A stretch of 64,000 nucleotides of DNA from Eubacterium sulci ATCC 35585 (GCA_001189495.1 CP012068.1:1178001-1242000); one strand, 5' to 3'; positions 1 to 8,259 are shown, counted from the stretch's first letter. Notes: generated from the letters alone by a model not told the origin. Numbers and translations are program-made.

Positions 1-525
1 ACGTTCGCTTGGCGTTGCAAGCAGAAGAGCTCTCTTTAGCTTAAGTAAACGATCCTTGCTTATTCTCTGTGGCATTAGCTGTGATTTACCATCTATAAGA
101 AAATATATCCTCTCACCTATGATTTTTGCTGATGATGAACTTTTGTATTTATCATCTGTGTCATAAGCCCAAGGTGAAATTCCTGCAAGCCCATATAGCT
201 CAGCGAATATGGCTTCTATGATATCCTGATAATAGCTAGGAAAGCTGGCCTCTTCTAGTTTATTCTGTCTTAGAATTTCCCTTATTTTATCTTTGTAGAA
301 TAGAACATCCTTCTCATATCCTATGATTGCACTCTTTTCCCTCTCAAGCTTAAGCTGTTTACTAGCATCATCTGCATCGTTCCAGTCTATATCTAGTTTC
401 TTCTCGACTAGACTGCAGATAGCTTCAAAGTCGAAATATGCATCTGTCTCCTGCCTCGTTTTTACAGGTTCATTGGAATACTCATCCAAGAAGTTCTCGA
501 GCGAAAATAAATTTCTAACTGCCAT
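1..525 (-). CDS. cpaF: Flp/Tad pilus assembly ATPase CpaF (TadA), N-terminal part only
   Basis: The reading frame opens at ATG 525 and runs off the left edge, giving 175 residues starting MAVRNLFSLENFLDEYS. The part visible is the variable helical N-terminal domain; the Walker boxes lie outside the window. CpaF is the secretion ATPase that powers assembly of Flp pili at the inner face of the membrane. The call rests mainly on context: a SAF-domain CpaB-like gene and a CpaE-like gene come just before it in the same operon, as in Tad loci. Residues around 145-170 (ERIYFLIDGKSQ) resemble the segment that precedes the ATPase core in CpaF. The start overlaps the end of the cpaE-like gene by 11 bases, suggesting translational coupling. 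Confidence 0.7.
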   Translation of the reverse strand, partial: MAVRNLFSLENFLDEYSNEPVKTRQETDAYFDFEAICSLVEKKLDIDWNDADDASKQLKLEREKSAIIGYEKDVLFYKDKIREILRQNKLEEASFPSYYQDIIEAIFAELYGLAGISPWAYDTDDKYKSSSSAKIIGERIYFLIDGKSQLMPQRISKDRLLKLKRALLLATPSER

Positions 526-1228
526 TGTCTTTTCCCAAGCATTCTTTGATTAAGCATTCTACTGCTCGTCTATATCGTTTTTCGCCTATAAGAGTTTTTC
601 TCTCTATCTGCGCATAGCTTCCAAACTGAGAGTACGGAATTACACATGAAATATCCTTCTTCAGAAGATAAGCAATATCATCCTTGCTGTATAAAGATTT
701 ATCCCTTAAATATTTATTTATAACAAGCTCAAAATCTCCAAAACTGCTTAATATGTCATTATCTAATTCTTTGAAATTTGATATTGAATTTGGTTCTTGA
801 GTAATTGACACTATTCTCTTATTGCAATAACATAGTGCAGAAATAGTCAGAGCCGTCCTAAAGTCAGATCCTGCATCTACAACAACGTAATCAAAGCACC
901 TAGATGAATTCAATATCTGTTCAAAACTATCCACAGGAAATGTATTTGCCATAAGAAAACTTTTATTTGATGCTATCAGTTCTATTCCATCTACGGTCTT
1001 TGCTGTAGCTTTTATCTCCTCTTCTGTTAGGCTCCTACCAACAAGTGACGACTTGATATCGTCTAGACTTCCTGCATTATTTTTTTCAACATATGAATAT
1101 AAACTGCTTATTCCTGTAAAAATATGAAGCACTCTCTTTCCCATATCTGCTAAAAGTTTAGATGTTGACACTGCTAACATGGTAGATCCAGGTGATGCAG
1201 ACCCTGAAAAGAATCCAATACTAGTCAT
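515..1228 (-). CDS. CpaE-like MinD/ParA-fold protein of the Tad locus, P-loop degenerate
   Basis: A 237-residue protein with a MinD/ParA-like fold pattern: N-terminal strand and glycine loop, a middle VVVDAGSDF strand resembling the Walker B region, and a C-terminal region with INKY. CpaE/TadZ proteins place the Flp pilus machine in the cell. The loop that should read KGGxGKT is here SGSASPGSTML, so both the signature lysine and the P-loop lysine are absent. Some TadZ proteins are known to be atypical ATPases, so it may bind nucleotide weakly or act only as scaffold. Its start codon directly follows the stop of the SAF-domain gene, with GGGGAAG as likely ribosome site, and it overlaps cpaF by 11 bases. 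Assignment is by fold pattern and context. Confidence 0.7.
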   Translation of the reverse strand: MTSIGFFSGSASPGSTMLAVSTSKLLADMGKRVLHIFTGISSLYSYVEKNNAGSLDDIKSSLVGRSLTEEEIKATAKTVDGIELIASNKSFLMANTFPVDSFEQILNSSRCFDYVVVDAGSDFRTALTISALCYCNKRIVSITQEPNSISNFKELDNDILSSFGDFELVINKYLRDKSLYSKDDIAYLLKKDISCVIPYSQFGSYAQIERKTLIGEKRYRRAVECLIKECLGKDNGS

Positions 1229-1777
1229 CTAGCTTCCCCTCACAATCAGTAATTTTCTGCCCTTTGATATCGCTTCGCTAAGCTTTGCTGCTTCGCTTTG
1301 GCCTGTTATCACTTCAAATCCATGTGTGTCATCCATTACGCTAGACACCTTTGCTCTAAGAATCAAATCAGCCTCATCATAAATCAAAACTATATCCTCC
1401 CTCTTAATCTGACTAGAATAATTATGTATTGCAGACTTTGGTAAGACCACAGCAAGTCTATCCCTAGATATATCAACTAAACTTTCTGGCTTTCCAAGAT
1501 ACTCGCTGAATAGTGGCACTCCCTTATGTATGAACTGCTTCGCCCTAGTCCCTATATATTTATTGATTTCCGCCTTGCTAATATATTTCTCTCCGCAGCT
1601 TGACTCTACATAGGATATCATGCCATCCTTTAGCTCATCCCCCTTTTGAAGGTCAATCTTAAGGACTGGTATTTTATCATACACAAGTGCTGGCTTAGCC
1701 CATTTCTCCCATATTACAAGCATAGTTAAAGCGCAGATTATTATAACAAGGCCTGTTATCCTCCTACCCATGCTCAT
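1229..1777 (-). CDS. SAF-domain protein, CpaB/RcpC-like Flp pilus assembly protein
   Basis: A 182-residue protein with one N-terminal membrane segment (about residues 7-25) followed by a SAF domain: PVLKIDLQKGDELKDGMI and then a conserved IGTRAKQFIHKGVPLF. CpaB-type proteins sit on the outer side of the membrane and join the Flp secretion machine to the wall or outer layer. It is shorter than many CpaB proteins (about 250 residues) and ends soon after a region that could be a reduced RcpC domain. ATG 1777 follows the stop of the upstream gene with no gap; a second ATG two codons in is an equally good start. Translation is probably coupled, since no clear ribosome site is seen. Confidence 0.75.
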   Translation of the reverse strand: MSMGRRITGLVIIICALTMLVIWEKWAKPALVYDKIPVLKIDLQKGDELKDGMISYVESSCGEKYISKAEINKYIGTRAKQFIHKGVPLFSEYLGKPESLVDISRDRLAVVLPKSAIHNYSSQIKREDIVLIYDEADLILRAKVSSVMDDTHGFEVITGQSEAAKLSEAISKGRKLLIVRGS

Positions 1778-2182
1778 CTACATCAGGGAAAGGTTCTTTG
1801 CTACATCAAAGAGAAACCTCTGTTTCCACTGCCTCCATGTGTTGTTTGGAAATGTTGTACCTGGATTTTGCATAATTATATTACTAAGAATATATCTTCT
1901 ATACTCCTTAGGTACTGTGGCTAGTGCTCTTTTAATCGCATTTACCCTCTCTTGAAGAAGTAAAATCTCCATCGCCTTTGCCTCAACCGGCTTGCTTACA
2001 CTGTATGATTTACTAGTCTCACACATCTTACGTCCATCTCCAACAGCATCTTTTTCCGCTGAGAGTTCGTTGATGCGCATCTCCATCCTCTGGATGTCTC
2101 TAACTGCCCACAGGCTCTGATAATATACCGCGTTAGGCATCAAATACTCTCTTAATTTAGTCTGTTGCCACTCTCTTGCCAT
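1778..2182 (-). CDS. small RinA/phage-regulator-like protein heading the Tad operon
   Basis: A 134-residue soluble protein with no signal peptide. The middle (about 55-85) is a predicted helix and the end, about residues 90-130 (VPKEYRRYILSNII, then TWRQWKQRFLFDVAKNL), resembles the helix-turn-helix of RinA/ArpU-type late regulators of Firmicutes phages and sigma region 4. No phage genes surround it; instead it is the first gene of the Tad operon, its stop touching the start of the SAF gene. A good promoter (TTGACA, 18 bases, TAAAAT) lies upstream and AGGGGG at 9 bases is the ribosome site. Function unknown; an operon regulator is a reasonable inference, not shown. Confidence 0.6.
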   Translation of the reverse strand: MAREWQQTKLREYLMPNAVYYQSLWAVRDIQRMEMRINELSAEKDAVGDGRKMCETSKSYSVSKPVEAKAMEILLLQERVNAIKRALATVPKEYRRYILSNIIMQNPGTTFPNNTWRQWKQRFLFDVAKNLSLM

Positions 2183-2215
2183 CTCATAATTCCCCCTTTT
2201 TGTTTGTTTGAACAG

Positions 2216-2245
2216 ATTTTAATCAATTCCCCAAATTACTGTCAA
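2216..2245 (-). promoter_or_regulatory. sigma-A promoter of the Tad operon
   Basis: On the minus strand TTGACA (2240-2245) and TAAAAT (2216-2221) are 18 bases apart. Just downstream, where transcription would begin, lies TGTTCAAAC (2206-2214), a motif also found in the leader of the sortase pilus operon near 51650. Confidence 0.7.
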
Positions 2246-2350
2246 GGCATTTACAAATTTTCCCATATTTATGTCATAAATTCGACTTTTTATGTAATAA
2301 AACCGTATTTTTTTGTTTTAAACTTTCTTTTTAATTCCCTATTTACATCA

Positions 2351-2400
2351 AAAAAACAAAAATCTCTAGGCAATAAACTAAATTATCGCCTAGAGATTTT
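2351..2400 (-). terminator. rho-independent terminator after the beta-CASP gene
   Basis: A 13-bp perfect stem (2359-2371 with 2388-2400, AAAATCTCTAGGC on the minus strand) with a 16-base loop is followed on the minus strand by a T-rich run (TTTTTGTTTTTTTG). It lies just downstream of the stop codon at 2413. Confidence 0.85.
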
Positions 2401-2412
2401 ATCTAATTCTGA

Positions 2413-4083
2413 TTATTTTTCTTCGCGAAGTCCATCGTCTTCATTGACAGCTGTCGCAAGATTTATAGTCGATTTTTCGAGCTCCTGTATAATATTATTT
2501 ATCAGTGTAATCTTCTTGTCAGATATGTTTTCTTCTACAGCAAGGTTAGCACTATAGAGAATTTGCTCCAGATCAAGATGTATGCTTGAAAGTTTATCTC
2601 TAACCTTTTGAATTTTATCAGCTTCTGCTGCCTGCTCTCTTGCACTATCCATATTTACAATCTCAGACTTGTTCATGTCAAGCTCAAATTCTGAGTTACC
2701 CATTACTACGATAGGCTCATATGAAAGTTTTTCGTTTACAAGTTTTGCAAAGTCCTTCTTTGATTCCTCTTCACCATGTACTAGGAATATCTGCTTAGGT
2801 TTCTGCTCAAAATGTGCAAGCCATGCAAATAGGCCGTTTTGGTCCGCATGTCCAGAAAATCCTTCAAGATTATGTATCTCTGCATTGACCTGAATTTCCT
2901 CACCAAAGAGAGTTACCATCTTTATCCCCTCGACTAGGCTTCTGCCGAGCGTTCCTTGTCCCTGATATCCTACGAAAACAATACTATTCTTTGGATTCCA
3001 TAGATTGTGTTTTAGGTGGTGTCTAATTCTTCCTGCTTCGCACATGCCACTTGCAGATATTATTATCTTAGGCTCCTTATTGAAATTTAGGTCCTGAGAC
3101 TCCTTGCTGCTTCGTGTAAACTTAAGGTTCTTAAACTCAAGCGGATTATCACCCTTGAGTATGTATTCCCTGGTTTCTTCGTCAAATACCTGAGCATTTC
3201 TCCTGAATATTTCAGTTGCAGTCGTAGCCATAGGGCTATCAATGTATACGAATATCTTATCCAGTTCTTTTCTATACTCGTTATTTGAGTCATAGAAGCG
3301 GTTTAACTCGTAGATCAACTCCTGAGTTCTACCGACAGCAAATGATGGAATGACGACGTTTCCTCCGCGTCTTGTCGTATTTAAAATTATCTCTATGAGT
3401 TTATCGACACCAGATCCTAGCTCCTTATGGATTCTATTTCCATATGTAGTCTCCATAATCACATAATCAGCTTTTTTGATATAGGTTGGATCACGCAAAA
3501 TAGGTCTTCCCTCCATACCAAGGTCGCCTGAGAATACGATTTTTGATTCCTTATCGTCCTCAGTTACCCATAGTTCTGTGATTGCAGATCCAAGAATATG
3601 TCCAGCATCATTAAACACGATTTTCATGTCAGAGTTAATTTCTATCTGCTGATCATAGAGAATTGGACTTACTAAAGATAAAGCTTTCTCTGCATCTTCG
3701 ATAGTGTAAAGAGGTTCAACTTGCTCTCTTCCTGCCCTCTCAGCCTTTCGATTCTTCCACTCAGTCTCTTTTTCGTGAATATAGGCGCTGTCCTTTAGCA
3801 TTACCGAAAGTAAATCTGCTGTAGCATCCGTACAGTAGATTTTTCCCTCGAACCCCCTCTTTGTTAAAAGCGGTAATCTTCCGCAGTGGTCTATATGAGC
3901 GTGAGATAAAACTACGCACTCTATCTCTGATGGCTCAAATGGAAACTTCTCATAATTGAGTGCGTCCTGAGCTTTTCCTCCTTGAAATTGACCGCAATCA
4001 AGCAGAATCTTATGTTCTCCACTTGTCAGCAGATGACAAGATCCTGTTACACCTGTTGATGCTCCACAAAACTTAATCTTCAT
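2413..4083 (-). CDS. MBL-fold beta-CASP ribonuclease-like protein (CPSF/YSH1 type)
   Basis: A 556-residue metallo-beta-lactamase-fold protein of the beta-CASP group. Visible motifs are HAHIDHCG (zinc motif 2), DAGHILGSA, FSGDLG, the beta-CASP region with PSFAVGRTQE and ISASGMCEAGR, and the late FSGHAD and LVHGEE motifs. This family cleaves RNA at the 3' side in archaea and eukaryotes; the bacterial homologues are mostly uncharacterised RNA exonuclease or endonuclease candidates distinct from RNase J. The first ATG (4089) sits directly on the GGAG ribosome site, so ATG 4083, 6 bases beyond it, is preferred. It is the last gene of the murT-gatD-PHP-glpP run and ends at a strong terminator. The last 70 residues are acidic and helical, an extension of unknown role. 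Confidence 0.88.
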   Translation of the reverse strand: MKIKFCGASTGVTGSCHLLTSGEHKILLDCGQFQGGKAQDALNYEKFPFEPSEIECVVLSHAHIDHCGRLPLLTKRGFEGKIYCTDATADLLSVMLKDSAYIHEKETEWKNRKAERAGREQVEPLYTIEDAEKALSLVSPILYDQQIEINSDMKIVFNDAGHILGSAITELWVTEDDKESKIVFSGDLGMEGRPILRDPTYIKKADYVIMETTYGNRIHKELGSGVDKLIEIILNTTRRGGNVVIPSFAVGRTQELIYELNRFYDSNNEYRKELDKIFVYIDSPMATTATEIFRRNAQVFDEETREYILKGDNPLEFKNLKFTRSSKESQDLNFNKEPKIIISASGMCEAGRIRHHLKHNLWNPKNSIVFVGYQGQGTLGRSLVEGIKMVTLFGEEIQVNAEIHNLEGFSGHADQNGLFAWLAHFEQKPKQIFLVHGEEESKKDFAKLVNEKLSYEPIVVMGNSEFELDMNKSEIVNMDSAREQAAEADKIQKVRDKLSSIHLDLEQILYSANLAVEENISDKKITLINNIIQELEKSTINLATAVNEDDGLREEK

Positions 4084-4106
4084 ATTCATCTCCTTAAAAA
4101 ACTAGA

Positions 4107-4664
4107 CTATATGTTCAAATTCCAAAGTTCCACTTCACCAGTTGAAACTATATCAGCTCCGGCTTCTAGTGCAGCAATAACCTCCTGCTCCGTTTCGATT
4201 ATTCCTCCTGCTATTATCGGTGTTGTGATTTCCTCTCTGAATTCTTTGATCTTCTTTGTGACAATCCCCGGCATTATCTCTATTATGTCAGGCTTTGAAA
4301 TTTTGATAGACTCCATTGATGTGTTTAGCGAGTGCGAATCGACAATGAAGAATCTCTGCACAGTCGTCAAATTGTACTCCTTGGCAATCCTTACGATATT
4401 TGTTCTCGTAGTCAAAATACCATCGACTCCATTCTTTGCCAGAAACTCTATCCCTGCTCTATCCTTACCTATTCCCTCAGCGAAATCTAGGTGAACAAAA
4501 GCCTTCTTTCCGGCTCCATGAATTTCCTTTACGCTTTGATTTACTGTGATTATATTTGAGTGAAGCAAAAATACTACATCAACGCGTGATTTTAGTGCCT
4601 TGCTAAAATCCTTTTCTGTCCTTATCGCAGCGGCTATCTTCTTGTTCAAAATATCTTCTACCAT
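4107..4664 (-). CDS. glpP: glycerol-3-phosphate-responsive antiterminator GlpP
   Basis: A 185-residue TIM-barrel-like protein with the GlpP signature parts FLLHSNI, AFVHLDFAEGIG, DGILTTRTN, QRFFIVDSHSL, EIMPGI, TPIIAGGII and a final EAGADIVSTGE. GlpP in Bacillus binds glp mRNA leaders in the presence of glycerol-3-phosphate and prevents early termination. No glpF, glpK or glpD gene is near, so it would act in trans or control something else here. Ribosome site AAGGAGA is 8 bases before ATG 4664. It lies 23 bases upstream of the beta-CASP gene and 43 downstream of the PHP gene, apparently in one operon. Confidence 0.9.
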   Translation of the reverse strand: MVEDILNKKIAAAIRTEKDFSKALKSRVDVVFLLHSNIITVNQSVKEIHGAGKKAFVHLDFAEGIGKDRAGIEFLAKNGVDGILTTRTNIVRIAKEYNLTTVQRFFIVDSHSLNTSMESIKISKPDIIEIMPGIVTKKIKEFREEITTPIIAGGIIETEQEVIAALEAGADIVSTGEVELWNLNI

Positions 4665-4707
4665 ACGAACTATCTCCTTTTAGATTATAATCCAAACAAA
4701 TCACAGT

Positions 4708-5472
4708 TTATTCGTGATGAAAATCAGACCCACTTGTTATATGCAAATGGTACTTTGCTGCTATCTCTATAAGCTTTGCTGAATCATCCTCGCTTGCAGA
4801 CGGATGGAAACACTCTAGTCCCCTTAGTCCTATCTTCTTAAGTTCCTTGAGCAGTTCAACTAGCTTATCAAAATCATACTTGCTACCCGAGATGAATTCT
4901 TCAATTTCTAGTGGATGTGCAAGAACCACAGTTCCCTTTGCTCCCCTTAAAAGCTCTATTGCCTCGTCAGTGCGTAGCATTTTCTTTGGTATTCCAGAAA
5001 GAAGTTTATAAAGGTCTAAGTCTCCATATCCTTTATTTATCAAAACTCTGGCTATATCAGGCTTTCCAATATATCCCCCTGGCTTCTTTGGTAAATCAGC
5101 TTCAGATATATCAATGTCATCTGCTATCAACTTCTCTATAAGCTTTGTATTTCTTTGTTTGCGATTTTCCTTAAGTTCCTCACATGTAGCTATCATCTTA
5201 GGATCTTCGGTATCAAAGTTATATCCTAGTATATGAAGTTCTATAGATTTTCCATCAAAATCATAAATTGTTGAAAACTCGATGCCAGGAACGACCTCCA
5301 TCTCAAGGTCTTTTACTGCATCTCTTGCCTCTCTTAGACCCTCAAAGCCATCGTGATCGGTTATGGAAATTATATCGTAATCTAGCGCTCTAAACCTCTT
5401 TACTATTTCTGTCGGAGAAAGAACTCCATCTGAGTAAAACGAATGTATATGGTAATCAGTTTTAAATTCCAT
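4708..5472 (-). CDS. PHP-domain metal-dependent phosphoesterase
   Basis: A 254-residue PHP-domain protein. The metal-binding motifs are visible: DYHIHSFYSDG near the start, ITDHDG near residue 39, EVVPGIEFST, VLAHPLE near residue 186 and a final GSDFHHE. Stand-alone PHP proteins of this size include RNase AM/nucleoside 3',5'-bisphosphate phosphatases (YciV, TrpH), acting in the cytoplasm on nucleic acid or nucleotide phosphates; the exact substrate cannot be read from the sequence. It starts 12 bases after the gatD stop region and is part of the murT to beta-CASP operon. All the metal ligands I can recognise are present, so it should be active. Confidence 0.87.
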   Translation of the reverse strand: MEFKTDYHIHSFYSDGVLSPTEIVKRFRALDYDIISITDHDGFEGLREARDAVKDLEMEVVPGIEFSTIYDFDGKSIELHILGYNFDTEDPKMIATCEELKENRKQRNTKLIEKLIADDIDISEADLPKKPGGYIGKPDIARVLINKGYGDLDLYKLLSGIPKKMLRTDEAIELLRGAKGTVVLAHPLEIEEFISGSKYDFDKLVELLKELKKIGLRGLECFHPSASEDDSAKLIEIAAKYHLHITSGSDFHHE

Positions 5473-5484
5473 TATTTCACCTTG

Positions 5485-6222
5485 CTAATATAAATATCCT
5501 GTATCTGGATTGCTATATTCCTTGACACGTTCATCATGCGCTAGGAATATTGAATCTCTAAACGGAATGCTGTAATCTTCTACACCTAGTTCTCCTAGAA
5601 CCTTTTCTAGGTAATTAGGATTCATTATAAGTAGTGGTCCTAGCGTATATGTACCCCTAAAACCCTTGTGTTTGATACCTTCTATAGAAATGTCCTCATT
5701 TAATCCCGGCCCTCTTAAAACCTTAAATAAAGGCGCTATATCCTCTCTATAAAAGCTACGTGTAAACTGGCTTCTAAGCCCCGTAAGCTTTTCGCCCTCG
5801 TACTCTCCTAGCCATAGAGAATTGTACTTGTTAATCATGTCTCTTTCTGTATCAAAGTTAAATATTCCAAGTCCCTCTAGAAAAGGTCCTCCATTTTCCT
5901 CAAATACAAATTTACCAACATCCTTTATTCCATTACCGAAAATCTCTAGAGCATTTCCGGTAATAAGTAAGTTCTGACCAGCTTCTATCTTCTCGATTAT
6001 TTTATTTTTATATTTTTTTAGTCTTTCGATTACAATTTTCTGACTTAACTCAGTCATAGAGCCCATGTAAACAAGGTCTATTTCCTCGCTTAAAAAGCGT
6101 GGTTCACTATTAAGAGAGGTACTGATAACTTCAGCATTTATAACCGATCTTTTTAAAATATCTATATTTGCATGGTCTCCAAAAATACCTGTGATCTCTG
6201 GAAATAAATATTCTATCTTCAT
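5485..6222 (-). CDS. gatD: GatD-family subunit of lipid II isoglutaminyl synthase, catalytic residues missing
   Basis: A 245-residue homologue of GatD, which in Staphylococcus and Streptococcus releases ammonia from glutamine so that MurT can amidate the D-Glu of lipid II. Family features are EGLGIFNFDTE and GTYTLGPLL near residue 200. The nucleophile elbow, CGGYQ in the family, is replaced by a segment ITGNALEIFG, the whole protein contains no cysteine, and GTYLHGP has become GTYTLGP, so the catalytic histidine is lost too. ATG 6222 with GGGAGAT before it is chosen over an upstream start at 6282 that would overlap murT. It lies 13 bases after murT. Glutaminase activity is not expected; a structural role is inferred. 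Confidence 0.85.
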   Translation of the reverse strand: MKIEYLFPEITGIFGDHANIDILKRSVINAEVISTSLNSEPRFLSEEIDLVYMGSMTELSQKIVIERLKKYKNKIIEKIEAGQNLLITGNALEIFGNGIKDVGKFVFEENGGPFLEGLGIFNFDTERDMINKYNSLWLGEYEGEKLTGLRSQFTRSFYREDIAPLFKVLRGPGLNEDISIEGIKHKGFRGTYTLGPLLIMNPNYLEKVLGELGVEDYSIPFRDSIFLAHDERVKEYSNPDTGYLY

Positions 6223-6235
6223 AAATCTTATCTCC

Positions 6236-7612
6236 CTACTGTACTTTGCCAGCTGAAAATCTTTCTCTAATAGCATCTGCAATCTTTAGACCCTTATCTA
6301 TTACATCAAGGTCATATAAAACATAAATCAAGCTGTCATCAATATACTCAAATAGCTCAATTGCGTCTTCTGCCTTTTCAACAACTTTAATTTTTTCCTC
6401 TGGAACTCCGGCAAGAAGTAGTCTCACCTTATAGTCCAACGCCCTTGTCCCGTAAACAATAATGCTATGTAAATAATCATCTGCTATAAACTCAAAATCG
6501 GTGTCGTAAATCCAGCAAATATCTTCTGACCAGTGGATTTCAGCATCTATTGAGTTAACCATAAATAGAATCTGCTTCTGCTTCTTTTGCTTTGCAATAT
6601 ACTCCATTACTCTTGATGTAGCATATCCGTTCAGACACTTTGACAGCATAGTGATAACCTTCATGTCTCCAGCATCCTGTGAGTTATATCTCGTTTTCGC
6701 AAGTCCCATAGTCTTTAGACATTCTGCAATCTCTGCTAGTGAATATCCCATCTCATGAAGTAGTGTCATAGCAGATAACTGATTGTAGATATTGAATACA
6801 CTATCATTTAATATTACTACTCTCTGACTTTCTCCTTTTGCCACAAAGAGCATTTCATTATTATCAAAATCAACTTCATCTAGATAATAATCATATTCTG
6901 GCGATTTATATCCACAGGCATCGCAATAGATTTTTCCTATGTTACTATAACGATAATACTCAAACTTGATTTTCTCTCCACATACAGGACAAATCTGCAC
7001 GTCATTTATGATGTTATTGCTATCTTGCCTGTCACCTTCCATCTTTTTGATACCGAAATATGTTCTTTTGTTCTTAGGTGATACAGAATAAGCATTGTAA
7101 TCATCTGCATTGCAAATCAGCTCTGTGGTTTCTGGTATAAACGTGGTTAGAACATTTCTTACAAATTCAGGATGACCAGTTCTCATTATTGAATCTCTAG
7201 ACAAGTTGCAAACCACAAGCTTATCTATATCCATCTGTGAGCCAATAAATCTCATTGAACGCTCATCCATCTCAAATACAGCAAGCTCATATTTGCACTT
7301 TCCGAAGATACCAGTAGACTTTATCAAAGAAGTCGCTATACCCGTATGTGTATTTGATCCATCTCTATTTGTTATAACCTCTGTGCCTAGAGTGGCTAAC
7401 ATATCTGAAATAAGGTTCGTTGCCGTTGTCTTACCGTTAGTGCCTGTAACTCCTATAATAGTTTTCGGCTTTTTTGCATATCTCAAGAAACCAGGGCATA
7501 TTCTAAATGCAACTATACCTGGAAAGTCAGTTCCCTTATATCCAAATACCTTTAGCGCAATTATAGCGAGCTTTGCTACGCAAAGTGCAACAAAATACCT
7601 GATTCTATTCAT
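6236..7612 (-). CDS. murT: MurT, Mur-ligase-type subunit of lipid II isoglutaminyl synthase
   Basis: A 458-residue Mur-ligase homologue without the UDP-binding N-terminal domain, as usual for MurT. It has a hydrophobic N-terminus, the ATP loop GVTGTNGKTTATN near residue 54, the DERSM segment, a four-cysteine zinc ribbon (CPVCGEK and CDACGYK, residues about 209-235) and a C-terminal DUF1727 domain. With GatD it forms the enzyme that turns D-Glu into D-isoGln in lipid II at the membrane. The DUF1727 loop VNSIDAEIHWSEDICW departs from the ND..ADG..SW pattern I recall from other MurT proteins, which may go with the altered GatD next to it. First gene of a five-gene run down to the beta-CASP gene. 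Confidence 0.9.
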   Translation of the reverse strand: MNRIRYFVALCVAKLAIIALKVFGYKGTDFPGIVAFRICPGFLRYAKKPKTIIGVTGTNGKTTATNLISDMLATLGTEVITNRDGSNTHTGIATSLIKSTGIFGKCKYELAVFEMDERSMRFIGSQMDIDKLVVCNLSRDSIMRTGHPEFVRNVLTTFIPETTELICNADDYNAYSVSPKNKRTYFGIKKMEGDRQDSNNIINDVQICPVCGEKIKFEYYRYSNIGKIYCDACGYKSPEYDYYLDEVDFDNNEMLFVAKGESQRVVILNDSVFNIYNQLSAMTLLHEMGYSLAEIAECLKTMGLAKTRYNSQDAGDMKVITMLSKCLNGYATSRVMEYIAKQKKQKQILFMVNSIDAEIHWSEDICWIYDTDFEFIADDYLHSIIVYGTRALDYKVRLLLAGVPEEKIKVVEKAEDAIELFEYIDDSLIYVLYDLDVIDKGLKIADAIRERFSAGKVQ

Positions 7613-7713
7613 AAAATCTCTCGCAATCCAAGGAATACAAAACTTGGACTTATTCCTTTCTCCTAGAAACTCCTAGGCCTCGAATTTTAGTTCTAATGCT
7701 TTTAATCAATGCT

Positions 7714-8259
7714 TTAGGCTTCGAAAAGCATATCGCCCCTTACCTCACTAGCTACATCATCATTCTTTAAAATTCTGATGAGTTCGCTTGCAAAATCGCT
7801 AGCATAGGCTGGTCCGCGACCTGTAATGATGTTGCCAGATACAACTACATTCTTCTTTACATACTCTGCATCTATAAGTTCACTCTCCATGCCATCGTAG
7901 ATTGTCGCTTCATGACCTCCTAGAATCCTTGCCTTAGCAAGAGCCATAGGTCCTGCACATATTGCAGCTACATATCTTCCACTCTCAGCAAACTTTCTTA
8001 GTGCTGCTTTACAATCAAAGTGATTGCAGATATTTTCCACACCCTCGTAGCCTCCTGGAACTATGAGCATCTGACAGTTTTCGAAGTTACATTCCTCAAA
8101 GACGATGTCGGCCTCAACTCCAATCCCATGTGAGCCGTATACCATCTTTTCTCTCATTATCGATACCATCTTTATCTGTATTCCGGCGCGTCTTAACATA
8201 TCGACAGTTGTTAGTGCCTCTATCTCCTCAAATCCATTCGCCAAAAAAATATACGTCAT
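7714..8259 (-). CDS. DJ-1/PfpI family protein (ThiJ/YajL-like)
   Basis: A 181-residue DJ-1 superfamily protein. The nucleophile elbow AAICAGPMAL places the reactive cysteine at residue 101, and the acidic partner lies in FEEIEALT near residue 14; both match the DJ-1/YajL group. Members act as protein or sugar-aldehyde repair enzymes (glyoxalase III or deglycase activity) and as redox-responsive chaperones in the cytoplasm. Length is normal. AGGAGAAATC precedes ATG 8259. Its gene begins 9 bases after the membrane-protein gene ends, and is followed by 101 bases before murT in which I see only short inverted repeats and no convincing promoter. Confidence 0.88.
   Translation of the reverse strand: MTYIFLANGFEEIEALTTVDMLRRAGIQIKMVSIMREKMVYGSHGIGVEADIVFEECNFENCQMLIVPGGYEGVENICNHFDCKAALRKFAESGRYVAAICAGPMALAKARILGGHEATIYDGMESELIDAEYVKKNVVVSGNIITGRGPAYASDFASELIRILKNDDVASEVRGDMLFEA

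Noticed and set aside
7613-7713. Regulatory RNA between the DJ-1 gene and murT
   Set aside because: Only short inverted repeats (CCTAG/CTAGG, GGAATA/TATTCC) and no recognised riboswitch core or T-run.
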